From contig JAQGHR010000068.1 in the NCBI GenBank assembly GCA_028291545.1, positions 1 to 64,000 on the forward strand: 64,000 nt of DNA, in the 5' to 3' direction. This stretch comes from Planctomycetota bacterium. Its GTDB lineage: Bacteria > Planctomycetota > Planctomycetia > Isosphaerales > Isosphaeraceae. Of this stretch, positions 17,411-26,628 are shown in pieces. Under the pieces are notes generated by a model. The model did not search any database, was not told the origin of the DNA, and saw nothing but the letters and a program-made list of their open reading frames with translations. The stretch's first letter is position 1. Each line of letters starts with the position of its first letter. Made by a program: the position numbers and the translations under genes.

Positions 17411-17992
17411 ATGCCTCAACGCATCCCACTGATCCTGGCCAGTGCCTCGCCTCGTCGGCGGCAATTGCTGACCGAAGCCGGCTACGTGTTTGAGGTCGAT
17501 CCTTCGGGTATCGACGAGCCGGAACCGGCGGGTCCGATGGATGTTCGGATCTATGTCGCCGAACTGGCCTGGAGGAAGGCGTTCGAGGTCGGCGCTCGGC
17601 ACCCCAACGGCCTGATCCTGGCGGCGGATACCTCCTGCGCCGTGGCCGGTGAGATTCTGAACAAGCCGATCGATCGCGAGGACGCCGAGCGGATGATCCG
17701 CCTACAGGAAGGTCGCAATACCGATGTCGTGACGGGACTCGTGCTCTATCGTCCGGATCGAGGTGAGTGGGTGGCAGCCCTGGAAACCAGTGTGGTCCAC
17801 TTCCGGCATCTGACCGACGCCGAACGGACCGACCACCTCGACTCGAAACGCTGGGAAGGGAAGGCCGGAGCGTATGGCGTGCAGGATCAAGATCGTTATA
17901 TCGAGGTCGTCTCGGGAAGCTGGTCGAACGTGGTCGGACTGCCGATGGAGAGGCTGGCGAGCTTGCTGAAAGATCACCCGGGGCTCGCATGA
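17411..17992 (+). CDS. maf: Maf-like nucleotide pyrophosphatase
   Basis: 193 residues, the family's usual length. ILASASPRRRQLL (7-19) is the phosphate-binding motif, and LAADTSCAVAGEILNKP holds the catalytic aspartate. Maf enzymes hydrolyse dTTP, UTP or modified pyrimidine nucleotides and help keep non-canonical bases out of nucleic acid. The conserved YGVQDQDRYIEVVSGSWSNVVGLPMERL segment is at the C-terminus. It is followed after 13 bases by a small gene that has been split by a transposable element, and then by a peptidase gene, all on the plus strand. Confidence 0.9.
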   Translation: MPQRIPLILASASPRRRQLLTEAGYVFEVDPSGIDEPEPAGPMDVRIYVAELAWRKAFEVGARHPNGLILAADTSCAVAGEILNKPIDREDAERMIRLQEGRNTDVVTGLVLYRPDRGEWVAALETSVVHFRHLTDAERTDHLDSKRWEGKAGAYGVQDQDRYIEVVSGSWSNVVGLPMERLASLLKDHPGLA

Positions 17993-18005
17993 CCAGGAGG
18001 GGGAA

Positions 18006-18684
18006 ATGGGCATCGAGGCACTCGTCGTCGGCACGGTCCTTCTGTTGGTCTATATCCCAAGAATAAGAAAGCTTCTGGCTCATAATGGATTCCGGGGTGG
18101 TGGCCAATTCGCTGTCGCAACTGCTTGGGTAGGTCCGACTTCAGTCGGGCCTTTTCCTTGAAAAAACGATGTAACTGGCCCGACTGAAGTCGGACCTACC
18201 CCTCTACGAGCGTTCTCCGTCGGCACCACCCCGGAATCCGTTATGAGCCAAGCTTCTTTGGAGACGATCTGTCCGAGCCGCGCGCCGGAGGCTGAAGGAG
18301 GATCGCGGCCTGGCATGTCAGCGCGACTGGTACGAGATGTTTTTCGCCTCGGAATCCCTCTCCTTCGAGGCATCGTGGGCGGTGTCCGAGAAGTTAGCGC
18401 ATCACCTCGGGTGCGATCCGACCCAATTCCGCCCGCACGATCCGCTGAATGCTCGAACGATCGATGGAACGACTGAGGGTCTATCTGCCCCGGACGAGAT
18501 CGACGAATTCTGCGTCGAGTTCGATTTGTGGCTCGACTCGCTCGACCCGGTCCTCCACGCCACGTACGGGTGTGGCGCAGGGTCTGGCAATGTCCAAACC
18601 ATCGCCGACCTGATAAGGTGGGTCGAGCCATTCATGATGAAGAAGGCCAAGAGCGCGGGGCTTTGTGATGACGCCATCAGATAA
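18006..18684 (+). pseudogene. Small membrane-anchored protein gene, interrupted by a MITE
   Basis: From ATG 18006 (good GGAGG-like site before it) the frame encodes MGIEALVVGTVLLLVYIPRI, a single membrane anchor, then enters an inserted element and stops at 18161. Past the element, from 18258, the frame continues as LWRRSVRAARRRLKEDRGLA and runs to a stop at 18684. Deleting 18077-18257 (element plus one copy of the 8-base duplication) joins the halves as ...IRKLLWRRS... without a frameshift. The restored protein would be about 165 residues, with an N-terminal membrane anchor, a basic helix and an acidic domain (DEIDEFCVEFDLWLDSLDP). Function unrecognised. The 3' end overlaps the next gene's start, so the downstream half may still be translated from an internal start (for example ATG 18337). 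Confidence 0.8.
18077..18249. mobile_element. 173-bp MITE with 8-bp target site duplication
   Basis: Terminal inverted repeats begin GGCTCATAATGGATTCC at 18077 and end with the near-complement GGAATCCGTTATGAGCC at 18249; about 26 of 27 bases pair. The copies of AAGCTTCT at 18069-18076 and 18250-18257 are the target duplication. Inside is a second, perfect 25-bp inverted repeat (18127-18151 with 18177-18201). There is no transposase, so the element is non-autonomous. An 8-bp duplication and GGCTC-type ends would fit mobilisation by an ISL3-like transposase, which is an inference. Confidence 0.85.
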
Positions 18685-19714
18685 ACCGGAAGCACCCCGC
18701 CGCTCGCTACCGGCACGCCTGGCGAGAACCTGGGGCATCCCCCTGGTGCTCGGCACGTTGATCGCCCTGGTCTGGATGAAATACGTGAGCCCGACGAACG
18801 GATCGGCCGAATTCGCGGATGTGCCGAAGCCATCGGCCGTGAATGGGGACCGTGCTTATGGATACTTGAAGAAAATCTGCGAGATCGGCCCCAGGATGGC
18901 GGGGACTGAGGCCAATACGAGGCAACGAAACCTCGTCGCGGCGCACTTCAAGTCCATGGGCGGGACGGTCCACGAGCAGAAATTTGCATCCCGGCATCCG
19001 CTCACTGGCAAGCGCGTCGATATGGTCAATCTGGTCGGCTCGTGGTTCCCCGAACGGACCGAACGAGTGGTCCTGGGCGCCCACTACGACACCCGTCCGT
19101 TCCCCGATCGAGATCCGGACCCCGCCAATCGCCGAAAGCCCTTCATCGGGGCCAACGACGGCGCCTCGGGCGTGGCACTCTTGATGGAGATCGCGCATCA
19201 CTTGAAGGAGAGCCCCACGCCCTGGGGCGTCGATCTGGTCCTGTTCGATGGCGAGGAACTCGTCTATGAGTCGGACGAGGGGGAACGGCGCGGCGATTAT
19301 TTCCTCGGCTCGAAGGAGTTCGCCAGGCAGTACAAGGCCGAATCGAAGCGAGGGAAGATGCGATACCTCGCCGGTTTCGTGCTGGACATGGTGGGAGGCA
19401 AGGAGTTGACGATCCCGGTCGAGCCGATGAGTCAGAAGCTCGCGGGCAACCTTGTGCGAGAGGTCTGGGGTATCGCGGATCGTCTGAATTCGCGCGCGTT
19501 TCAGCAGAATCTCGGCCGAGAGGTCCTCGACGATCACTTACCGTTGAACGACGCGAGAATCCCCACGATCGATATCATCGATTTCGAGTTCCCCTACTGG
19601 CATACGGCGAACGATGTCCCCGAAGAATGCTCGGGCAAGAGCCTCGCCGAGGTCGGTCGCGTCATGACGGCGTGGTTGAACCAGCCTCGCCCGACGAAGA
19701 CGCCGAAGCGCTAG
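18668..19714 (+). CDS. M28-family metallopeptidase / glutaminyl-peptide cyclotransferase-like, membrane anchored
   Basis: 348 residues. An N-terminal signal anchor (about 18-38, TWGIPLVLGTLIALVWMKYV) places the catalytic domain outside the membrane. Zinc-binding and catalytic residues of the M28 fold are visible: H and D in LGAHYDTRP, D in GANDGASG, E in FDGEEL, D in LDMVGG and H in YWHTANDV. The spacing and the FDGEE-type glutamate resemble glutaminyl cyclases as well as aminopeptidases, so the reaction is undecided. The start is ATG 18668; a GTG at 18665 is possible. It overlaps the preceding broken gene, indicating a former three-gene operon with maf. Confidence 0.85.
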   Translation: MTPSDKPEAPRRSLPARLARTWGIPLVLGTLIALVWMKYVSPTNGSAEFADVPKPSAVNGDRAYGYLKKICEIGPRMAGTEANTRQRNLVAAHFKSMGGTVHEQKFASRHPLTGKRVDMVNLVGSWFPERTERVVLGAHYDTRPFPDRDPDPANRRKPFIGANDGASGVALLMEIAHHLKESPTPWGVDLVLFDGEELVYESDEGERRGDYFLGSKEFARQYKAESKRGKMRYLAGFVLDMVGGKELTIPVEPMSQKLAGNLVREVWGIADRLNSRAFQQNLGREVLDDHLPLNDARIPTIDIIDFEFPYWHTANDVPEECSGKSLAEVGRVMTAWLNQPRPTKTPKR

Positions 19715-19739
19715 AGGCATGGTCGTAGAACGCCCCCCT

Positions 19740-20018
19740 TCATGAGGCGCGTAAGCGTAACTCTTCTCGCTCTTTACGGGTGAGGTCGAGGTCAAATCGG
19801 GTTAATTCGAGATCCAGGCGCAGACGCTCCAGGGCGTCCCTGGCAACGTCGAGGATGCGGCTCCGAAAGCGAGCCTGCTCAATCGCTTCGGACACGGCCG
19901 GCGCCAGCTCTTCCCGGATGCCGGGGGGCAGGGCGCGGACGAGGTCCAACAAGTCGGCCAGTTCGGTCGGGACCGATTCGCCGGGCGGAAGAGCCGCCCG
20001 GCCAGGTGCGTAAGACAT
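19740..20018 (-). CDS. Small coiled-coil protein, unknown function
   Basis: A 92-residue protein from ATG 20018 (MSYAPGRAALPPG). It begins with a short proline/glycine-rich segment and continues as a nearly uninterrupted charged helix (ELADLLDLVRALPPGIREEL, then ARDALERLRLDLELTRFDL). No known domain is recognised. It is convergent with the peptidase gene. Consistent helix composition and use of GC-rich third positions support it being real, but no homologue can be named. Confidence 0.5.
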   Translation of the reverse strand: MSYAPGRAALPPGESVPTELADLLDLVRALPPGIREELAPAVSEAIEQARFRSRILDVARDALERLRLDLELTRFDLDLTRKEREELRLRAS

Positions 20019-20646
20019 GGTGTGGTTCTCTCCTGCGATCCGTGCCAAGTCTAACACGCGAATTCAGGTTGAGACTGCCGATTGCGAAGAATTATCTGAC
20101 TGGGCAATCCAGCGAAGCACGTCTCCCTCATGGCCGATCCGTGGTAGCTGGGCAGAGAACCAACGGCACGGTCCTCACGCCGCCCTCTCGCAGTTTCGCG
20201 CCGAATAAAAATCCCCGGAGTGGAATCGAAACTCCTTCTCCCGAGGTTCGGCAGGCCGGCGCGTGTGCGATCCGTCGTCCTCATGAAGACTATCGCAGCG
20301 TTCCGGGATTCCGATCGCGGAATCCCTCGTAAGGTGTCCTTCGTCCTGTTTTTCCTCGTGATCCCCGCCGTTATCTCCCTCCAGATCTGGGCCAAATACA
20401 GCAACTACCACAATCCTCCGTGGGCTGGTTTAAGGAATGGCGAGGGGACCGCGGGAACGAGCGGTAGACGTCTCGATTCCCGGAGCCAGGACAAATTACA
20501 GGGCCTTGCATGGCTGCATGGAAGCCACACGGGTCAGTTTGACCTTCACCCGCTCGTCGAAGGCGGATAGAAGGTAGACCGAGACGCGCGGGCCTGGACT
20601 GCGCGCAGGAATCAGGATCGGCCCGACGACACGGAGGTCTCGCGCC
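20019..20646. other. 628-base region between divergent genes, one doubtful small ORF
   Basis: Upstream of the large secreted-protein gene. One plus-strand frame from ATG 20283 could encode a 95-residue peptide with a hydrophobic segment (VSFVLFFLVIPAVISLQIW) but has a low-complexity tail and no clear ribosome binding site, so it is not called. An 8-bp stem (GGGATTCC with GGAATCCC, 20307-20328 area) lies inside it. A strong GGAGG site at 20633 serves the downstream gene. No promoter was recognised with confidence. Confidence 0.4.
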
Positions 20647-23600
20647 ATGCCCTCGAATTCGACACGCGCCGCGATCATGCTTGCGGTCATGCTGGTGATT
20701 GGCCTCGCAAGCCTTCGGGGCGACGAGACCAAGGAGAACGCCCTGCGCGAGGGCTTCGAATCGGACAAGACCTCCTGGCGGCGCGAGGAGACCGACGCGA
20801 CCGTCGTCATCCAGGCCCACGATCGATCCAAGCGCGCCGCCCACGAGGGCCAGACCTCCGAGCGATTCGCCTTCAAGGCGGGACCGGGAAGCGTGCTCTT
20901 CTACAGCCAAGCCTTGCCGCAAGTTCCGATCTCGGAAAAACTTCGGGCGAGTCTGTACGTGCGCGCCAATCGCGCCGGGGTTCAGTTGTTCGGAAGGATC
21001 GTGTTGCCCGACGACCTCGATCCCGACACGGGCCGTCCCTCATTCGTATTGGTACCGGGCGACACCGTCACGGTCGCCGATCGCTGGCAACGGCTGGAGC
21101 TGACGGATCTGCCAACCAGCCTGGAGAGGCAAGCGCGGGTGCTTCGCGTCGGTTCGAATCGAAAGGTCAGCCTCCAGGGCGCGTATCTGGAACGGATCGT
21201 CGTGAATTTGTACGGCGGCGCCGGGGATACGGAAGTCTTCCTGGATGAACTCAGCGTCAGCCCTCTCCCCGCCGCGAAGCCAGAGGCCGAAGACGACGAC
21301 TTGCCGGACGCCATCGAAAAGCCGCCCCTTCCGGGTGCGGGCGCCTTACCGCCGACCCGCGTCGAGCCCAAGGACACCGGACGAGTGAGGTTGGTCGGGA
21401 ACATGCTCCTGAAGGACAACGTCGAGTGGGTCCCGTCGGTGATCTACGCCCCCGGCGCCGACCCGATGGTCCTCCGGCAGCATGGATTCGACACCATGGC
21501 CTTCGATGCCGACTCGCCCGCGCGTGCTATGGAAGAAGCCGTTCGCGCCCGGCTCCTCCTCATGCCGACCCTGGATCTCGCGCGTGACGTCTCGCCCGAG
21601 GTCATCGTTGCGCATGCGGACCGCTTCGCGTATCGCGATCAGGTGGCCTTTTGGAATCTGGGGGATGCGCTGGGGGATTCCCGGGACGTCAAGAAGCGCA
21701 GGGCCGAGCTGGAGCGGGTTCGCCAGGTCGTCTCGGGCCTGCGCGACTTGCCGGAGGGGCGGCCCCGGCTGGCGTTTGGAACGATCCAGGATTTCCTGCC
21801 GCAGTATGCGCTGGCGGGAAGGAACCTCGATCTTCTAGGGATCGAGGCCACCGACTGGGCCACGATCCGGGAGCCGCTCGAGACGTATCGATTCCTCCAG
21901 CAGCGTCGTGAAATCACCGCCGTGAAGAACGCCCACGCCCCGTTCCTGGCCTGGGTGAATGCCGCCGCGCCGCCCAGTGCTTCGCAGAATGTCTGGGGGT
22001 TCGATGACCCGCCCACATGGGGTCGTCCGCAGGTCCAGCCGGAACAGATCCGGCAGCAGGTTTACGCGGCGATCTCGGCCGGGTATCGGGCCATCGGGTT
22101 CCGGGCCGATTCGGAGATCACGCGCCCCTCCGGGGAAGCTCGGTTGATCGAGATGGCCTTCCTGAACGCCGAGATGGACCTCGTCGAATCGCTCATCGCC
22201 AAAGGATCAGACCCGATCCAGTTCTGGCCCACGTTCAGCAAAGACCCCGAGATCCCCATCGTTTATAACCCGCTGGGCAACTCCGGCGGCCTTGGCCAGC
22301 GCACGATCGCGACGGCGAAGCCCTTGAAGGAGACCCTACCGCACGCCGCCATACGAACGGCGAGCATCCCCACGGCGGATAAGCGCGGCCGGCTGCTCCT
22401 GGTGGTGGACTACTCGGCAGGGTCGCAATACCAGCCCCCGCAGATGGCCGAGAACGAGCTCAACGTGATGGTGCCCGTGGCGGAGAACTGCATCGGCCTG
22501 GAGATCACGCCCGCGAGCGTCCAGGTGCTGAAAAGCGAGCGCACGACCGGGGGCCGCAAGTTCATTCTCCCGGTATTCAACGGCACCGCGCTGATCCTGG
22601 TGACGACCGATCTCGGAATGAAAGCTCGGCTCGAAGCCGAGGTCGCCAAGATCGCCCCCATGGCGACCGATCTGGCCATCCGGCAGGCTCGGCTGCAAAT
22701 CCGCGAGGCGGCGGAGATCAACGGACTCCTGGCCCGGGATGGCCATCCGGCCCGTGACGCGGACGACCTGCTCCGCCAGGCGAACACGATCCTGAAGGCA
22801 GCCAACGACGCCCGCGAGCGGATGGACTACGCCCTGGCCTGGTCGGAGGCCCAGCGGGTCGGCCGCTCGCTCCGCGTGCTCAAGTGGAGGCACTACAGCA
22901 AGGCCTACGACCAGATGTTCCGACTGACGCGAGACCTGGCAAGGGTCGAGGAGGCCAAGGCCCCCTACCCGCTCCTGCCGTCAATCGCCAGCCCGCCGCT
23001 GACGGCGTTTCAGACCTTGCCACAGCACTTCATCTGGATGTCCTGGATTCGGGGCGAGCGGGGCGGGTTTGGCGAGAACCTCCTGCCCAGCGGCCTGTTC
23101 GACTTCGACGGAGCTGAGGGCCTGCGCGACGCCGGCTGGGAGAACGTGAGCCACGAGGCCGAGGACGTGGAGACCAAGGTGGAACTCTACCCCACCTTCG
23201 GATACGGCGGCGATAATGGGGCGCTGAGGCTTGTGGTGATCCCGAAGGACGTGGACGAGAAGTCCATCGCGAAGGTCATCCCGTTCCTCGATCATCCGGC
23301 GTTGGCGGTGCGATCGCCCGCGATCAAGGTCCACAAGCGTTGCGTGTACCGGATCCGATTCCTCGTCCGACTGACCCGTCAGTTGCCGCCCGCGACGGGG
23401 GGAATCATCGTCCGTGACTCCCTGGGCGGTGAGCCGTACCAGTTCCGGATCACGGACGCGTGCCCGCACTGGCGCGAGGTGACCCTGTATCGGGCCGCGG
23501 CCGAGGACGGCGACATGACGATCACCCTCGGCCTGGCCGGATACGGCGAGGCCTGGTTCGATCGCCTTCGCGTGGACACGATCACCGAGGGTGCCTCGCC

Positions 23601-23709
23601 CACTCCCAGCCGGCCCGCGATCAATAACACCCCCATCGCTCGCCGGCCGACTCCGCCCCGCGCTAACCTCCCCGAACCGTCGGATGGCAACACCCTGCCG
23701 CGGCGTTGA
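20647..23709 (+). CDS. Large secreted planctomycete protein, function unknown
   Basis: 1020 residues. A signal peptide (AAIMLAVMLVIGLASLRG, about 8-25) is followed by a beta-rich module (about 35-200) with the look of a carbohydrate-binding jelly roll (VLFYSQALPQVPISEKLRA, and VFLDELSVSPLP at its end). The central region (about 245-520) reads like a TIM-barrel sugar-binding fold (GFDTMAFDADSPARAMEEA; AFWNLGDALGD; NLDLLGIEATDW). A helical segment (650-770) and a second jelly-roll-like domain (820-985, AWFDRLRVDT) follow, then a proline-rich tail. The arrangement suggests an inactive or divergent glycosidase that binds polysaccharide outside the cell. Catalytic residues could not be assigned. 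The ribosome binding site GGAGG is nine bases before the ATG. Confidence 0.7.
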   Translation: MPSNSTRAAIMLAVMLVIGLASLRGDETKENALREGFESDKTSWRREETDATVVIQAHDRSKRAAHEGQTSERFAFKAGPGSVLFYSQALPQVPISEKLRASLYVRANRAGVQLFGRIVLPDDLDPDTGRPSFVLVPGDTVTVADRWQRLELTDLPTSLERQARVLRVGSNRKVSLQGAYLERIVVNLYGGAGDTEVFLDELSVSPLPAAKPEAEDDDLPDAIEKPPLPGAGALPPTRVEPKDTGRVRLVGNMLLKDNVEWVPSVIYAPGADPMVLRQHGFDTMAFDADSPARAMEEAVRARLLLMPTLDLARDVSPEVIVAHADRFAYRDQVAFWNLGDALGDSRDVKKRRAELERVRQVVSGLRDLPEGRPRLAFGTIQDFLPQYALAGRNLDLLGIEATDWATIREPLETYRFLQQRREITAVKNAHAPFLAWVNAAAPPSASQNVWGFDDPPTWGRPQVQPEQIRQQVYAAISAGYRAIGFRADSEITRPSGEARLIEMAFLNAEMDLVESLIAKGSDPIQFWPTFSKDPEIPIVYNPLGNSGGLGQRTIATAKPLKETLPHAAIRTASIPTADKRGRLLLVVDYSAGSQYQPPQMAENELNVMVPVAENCIGLEITPASVQVLKSERTTGGRKFILPVFNGTALILVTTDLGMKARLEAEVAKIAPMATDLAIRQARLQIREAAEINGLLARDGHPARDADDLLRQANTILKAANDARERMDYALAWSEAQRVGRSLRVLKWRHYSKAYDQMFRLTRDLARVEEAKAPYPLLPSIASPPLTAFQTLPQHFIWMSWIRGERGGFGENLLPSGLFDFDGAEGLRDAGWENVSHEAEDVETKVELYPTFGYGGDNGALRLVVIPKDVDEKSIAKVIPFLDHPALAVRSPAIKVHKRCVYRIRFLVRLTRQLPPATGGIIVRDSLGGEPYQFRITDACPHWREVTLYRAAAEDGDMTITLGLAGYGEAWFDRLRVDTITEGASPTPSRPAINNTPIARRPTPPRANLPEPSDGNTLPRR

Positions 23710-24126
23710 GGGGCGATTCGCAAAGCGGGATCCGAGATTCGAGAGAATTGCACGAGTGACGCGGCAAGAGCCCGCGCGCCATTCTCCCGCGTGATACGGA
23801 ACGTATGTTAAACTTGAGCGATTCCGCCGACCGGGCGGGTGATCGTTTCACGTCTTTGCGCGCTTGTCGTTTGCTGGGCGGCGAGATTCCGCCCAGGCTA
23901 TGGAACTTTCCCAGGCGTCGGAACGTCAAAAGGACGGAAACGCACCTCGTGCCTCGGTGTCCGGGCCGGCCACTTTCGGTGGTGGGCCTTGACTCGCTTG
24001 ACTTTACGTTGACGCGCACTATCCCGGTTTGCTAGCGTACTCCGGCCCTCGCGAGCCGAGCCCGCGCCGACCTGTTTTCCTCCCAAGTCTCGGACGATGA
24101 CTCGATTGCATTAGGAGTCTCCGCGC
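23710..24126. other. 417-base leader region of the pil-like cluster
   Basis: No gene is seen. It ends with a sigma70-like promoter (annotated separately) about 80 bases before the PilM-PilN start. The stretch 23800-24000 is of ordinary composition. Confidence 0.5.
24009..24038 (+). promoter_or_regulatory. Candidate sigma70 promoter of the pilM-like operon
   Basis: TTGACG at 24009-24014 and TAGCGT at 24033-24038 are separated by 18 bases. This would start transcription near 24045, about 80 bases before the PilM-PilN start codon. Boxes are a reasonable but not perfect match; prediction only. Confidence 0.45.
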
Positions 24127-26505
24127 ATGGCCAAGATCCAGTCCGTCTGGGCAATCGACATCGGACAGGCTGCCCTCAAGGCGCTCAAGTTGATGCCGGG
24201 GGAAGACCCCGACACGCTTCTCGCCGAAGCGTTCGACTTCATCGAATATCCCAAGATCCTCAGCCAGCCCGATGCGGACGCCGAGGAACTCGTCCGTGAA
24301 GCGCTCGCCACGTTTCTCGGCCGTAACGAGGTGAAGGGGTCCAAGGTCGCCCTCGGCGTCTCGGGCCAGGCCGGGCTGGTGAAATTCATCAAGCTCCCGC
24401 CGGTCGAGAAGAAGCGGATCCCGGATATCGTCAAGTTTGAGGCCCGCCAGCAGATCCCGTTCGCCCTGGAAGAGGTCATCTGGGACTACCAGCAGATCGG
24501 CGGCGATGAGGACGGCGACGACGACGAAGGCTTCACCATGGCCGAGGTCGGCCTGTTCGCCATGAAGCGCGACCAGATCAACCGGGCCATCATGCCGCTG
24601 AAGAACGCCGGGATCGAGGTCGACATCGTCCAGATGGGGCCGATCGCCCTCTACAACTTCGCCGCCTTCGACCGCAAGGTCGGCAAGGGCGACGAATCCG
24701 GCTCGATCGTCTATGTGGATATCGGCGCGGACAATTCCGACCTGATCATCACCGACGGTGCCCGGATCTGGCAGCGCAACGTCCCGATCGGCGGCAACCA
24801 CTTCACCCGGGCGCTCACCAAGGAACTGAAGCTCACGTTCGCCAAGGCCGAGCACCTCAAGCGGAATGCGACCAAGGCCCCGGACCCTCGCGCGGTCTTC
24901 ACCGCCATGCGGGGCGTATTCAACGACTTCTCCAGCGAGATCAACCGCTCGATCGGCTTCTACTCCAGCGTGAACCGGACGGCGAAGATCTCCAAGGTCG
25001 TGGGACTGGGCAATGGGTTCAAGCTGCCCGGGCTGCAGAAGTTCCTCCAGCAGAACCTGAGCTATGAGGTCGAGAAACTCGAATCGTTCGAAAAATTGAC
25101 TGGCGACGAGGTCGTGACGGCCCCGCAGTTCGTGGAGAATCTGCCGAGCTTCGCGATCGCCTACGGCCTGGCGGCGCAGGGCCTGGGCAAGGCTCCGATG
25201 AAGACGAACTTGCTGCCCCCGGAGATCGAGCAGGTGCGGATGGTGCGCCGCAAGAAACCCTGGGCCCTGGCGGCCTCGGCGCTCCTGATGCTCGCCTTCA
25301 CGTTCCTTTTCCTGTCCGACTGGAGCGCCTGGGCCAAGGCCACGTCCACCGACTTCAAGGCGGCCGTACAGCAGGCCGACACCACGACGAAGAACGGCAA
25401 CCAGCTCACGGATGCCTTCAACAAGGCCAAGGCCACGTTCGACGCCGAGAACGGCAAGGGGAAGACGCTGGTGGACGTGGGGTCCGAATCCACGAACTGG
25501 CCCGCGCTTTTCCAGGTCGTCAGCAGGGCGATCCCCGATCCGGCCAAGCAATACAAGCGCGACCCGAACGACCCCAAGAATTTCGATTTCCTCTCGAAGC
25601 TCACGGTGCATATCGACGCCATCGTCCCCCGCTACCGGTCGGATGTTGATGCCCTCTGGTTCAGCGATCCCACCGTGCTGACCGATCCGATGAAGGTCAC
25701 GATGCATGTCTGGGACCGGAAGAACAAGCCCAAAGGTGAGGGTTGGATCATCCAGGTCGTCGGTCACCACTACAATCCGACCAAGTCCCCGAAGATGTCG
25801 GCCGAGGAGAAAGCCTTCGCCTTCGGCCCGCTTCCCTACATTCAGCAACACATCCTGCCCCGGTTCTGGACCCCCGAGTTGAGAGCCTTCGGGATCCACC
25901 ACGCGGTGCTGACCTGGATGCCCACGCCGGATCGGGCCTGGACCTCCGCCAAGTCCGTGGGCGCGAACGTCCTGGCCCCCATGCTCCCGGCGGAAGCCGC
26001 CAAGGGCACGGGCACCTCCGCGGGCAGCGCCGAAGGCAGCGCCGGCGGCGGCGGCGGCGGCGGCGGGAAGGGGGGCAGTGAAGCGTTCGCGGGGGTCGGC
26101 GGAGGCATGCCCGGCGGTGGGATGGGCATGGGCCTGGGCATGGACGGCATGATGGGCGCAATGGAAGGCGCGATGGGCCTGGGCGGCGGGGCTGCGGCGG
26201 CCAAGAAAGCGCACGAGCTGAAGACCCTCACTCGAACCGATTTCAAGATCGAATTCATCTGGCAGCCCAACGCTTCCGACGCAAAGCCGATGGAACTCGC
26301 CGAGATCAGGAAGCAACTGGACGAAGAGGTCACGAAATCCAAGGGTGCCGTCGGCGCACTGGACGAAACGGCGTTCACCGCCTCCTCGGTCGAGAAGTCG
26401 GCGAAGGCCTTCGAGAAGGCGACGGCAGGTGCTTCGGATCTCGGGAAGGCAGGACCGGTCCCGCCCACGTCACCCACGCCACCTTCCACTCCGGCTCCGA
26501 AGTAA
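24127..26505 (+). CDS. PilM-PilN fusion protein of a type IV pilus/type II secretion-like system
   Basis: 792 residues. Residues 1-355 are an actin-like ATPase fold of the PilM/GspL type: AIDIGQAALKALKL at the N-terminus, IVYVDIGADNSDLII for the second phosphate loop, and VGLGNGFKLPGLQKFL near the end. A fresh PilN-like start, MKTNLLPPEIEQVRM (358 on), is joined in frame, followed by a basic patch and a membrane segment (378-397, LAASALLMLAFTFLFLSDW). The periplasmic part is a PilN-like ferredoxin fold region with a glycine-rich low-complexity insert (about 638-700) and a C-terminal conserved block. In most bacteria PilM and PilN are separate and bind each other, so this fusion fixes a 1:1 ratio. 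An acidic insert EDGDDDEG interrupts the PilM part. Confidence 0.85.
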   Translation: MAKIQSVWAIDIGQAALKALKLMPGEDPDTLLAEAFDFIEYPKILSQPDADAEELVREALATFLGRNEVKGSKVALGVSGQAGLVKFIKLPPVEKKRIPDIVKFEARQQIPFALEEVIWDYQQIGGDEDGDDDEGFTMAEVGLFAMKRDQINRAIMPLKNAGIEVDIVQMGPIALYNFAAFDRKVGKGDESGSIVYVDIGADNSDLIITDGARIWQRNVPIGGNHFTRALTKELKLTFAKAEHLKRNATKAPDPRAVFTAMRGVFNDFSSEINRSIGFYSSVNRTAKISKVVGLGNGFKLPGLQKFLQQNLSYEVEKLESFEKLTGDEVVTAPQFVENLPSFAIAYGLAAQGLGKAPMKTNLLPPEIEQVRMVRRKKPWALAASALLMLAFTFLFLSDWSAWAKATSTDFKAAVQQADTTTKNGNQLTDAFNKAKATFDAENGKGKTLVDVGSESTNWPALFQVVSRAIPDPAKQYKRDPNDPKNFDFLSKLTVHIDAIVPRYRSDVDALWFSDPTVLTDPMKVTMHVWDRKNKPKGEGWIIQVVGHHYNPTKSPKMSAEEKAFAFGPLPYIQQHILPRFWTPELRAFGIHHAVLTWMPTPDRAWTSAKSVGANVLAPMLPAEAAKGTGTSAGSAEGSAGGGGGGGGKGGSEAFAGVGGGMPGGGMGMGLGMDGMMGAMEGAMGLGGGAAAAKKAHELKTLTRTDFKIEFIWQPNASDAKPMELAEIRKQLDEEVTKSKGAVGALDETAFTASSVEKSAKAFEKATAGASDLGKAGPVPPTSPTPPSTPAPK

Positions 26506-26628
26506 TTTCGAGCGATCAAATCTCGGCCTGGGTGAGGCTCGGAAATTCTCACCCCGGCCGCCCTCAGCAACGGCTCGTTACCGGCACGATCAATCGCAAC
26601 TGACCTCCCTTCGAGGGGCTTCTCGACC

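Noticed and set aside
20283-20570. Small membrane-protein gene upstream of the large secreted protein
   Set aside because: Only one hydrophobic segment, no ribosome binding site, and a low-quality tail; kept only as a possibility.
21100-21180. tRNA-like sequence GGTTCGAATCG near 21155
   Set aside because: It lies inside a long gene and no cloverleaf could be formed around it; no tRNA was found anywhere in the window.
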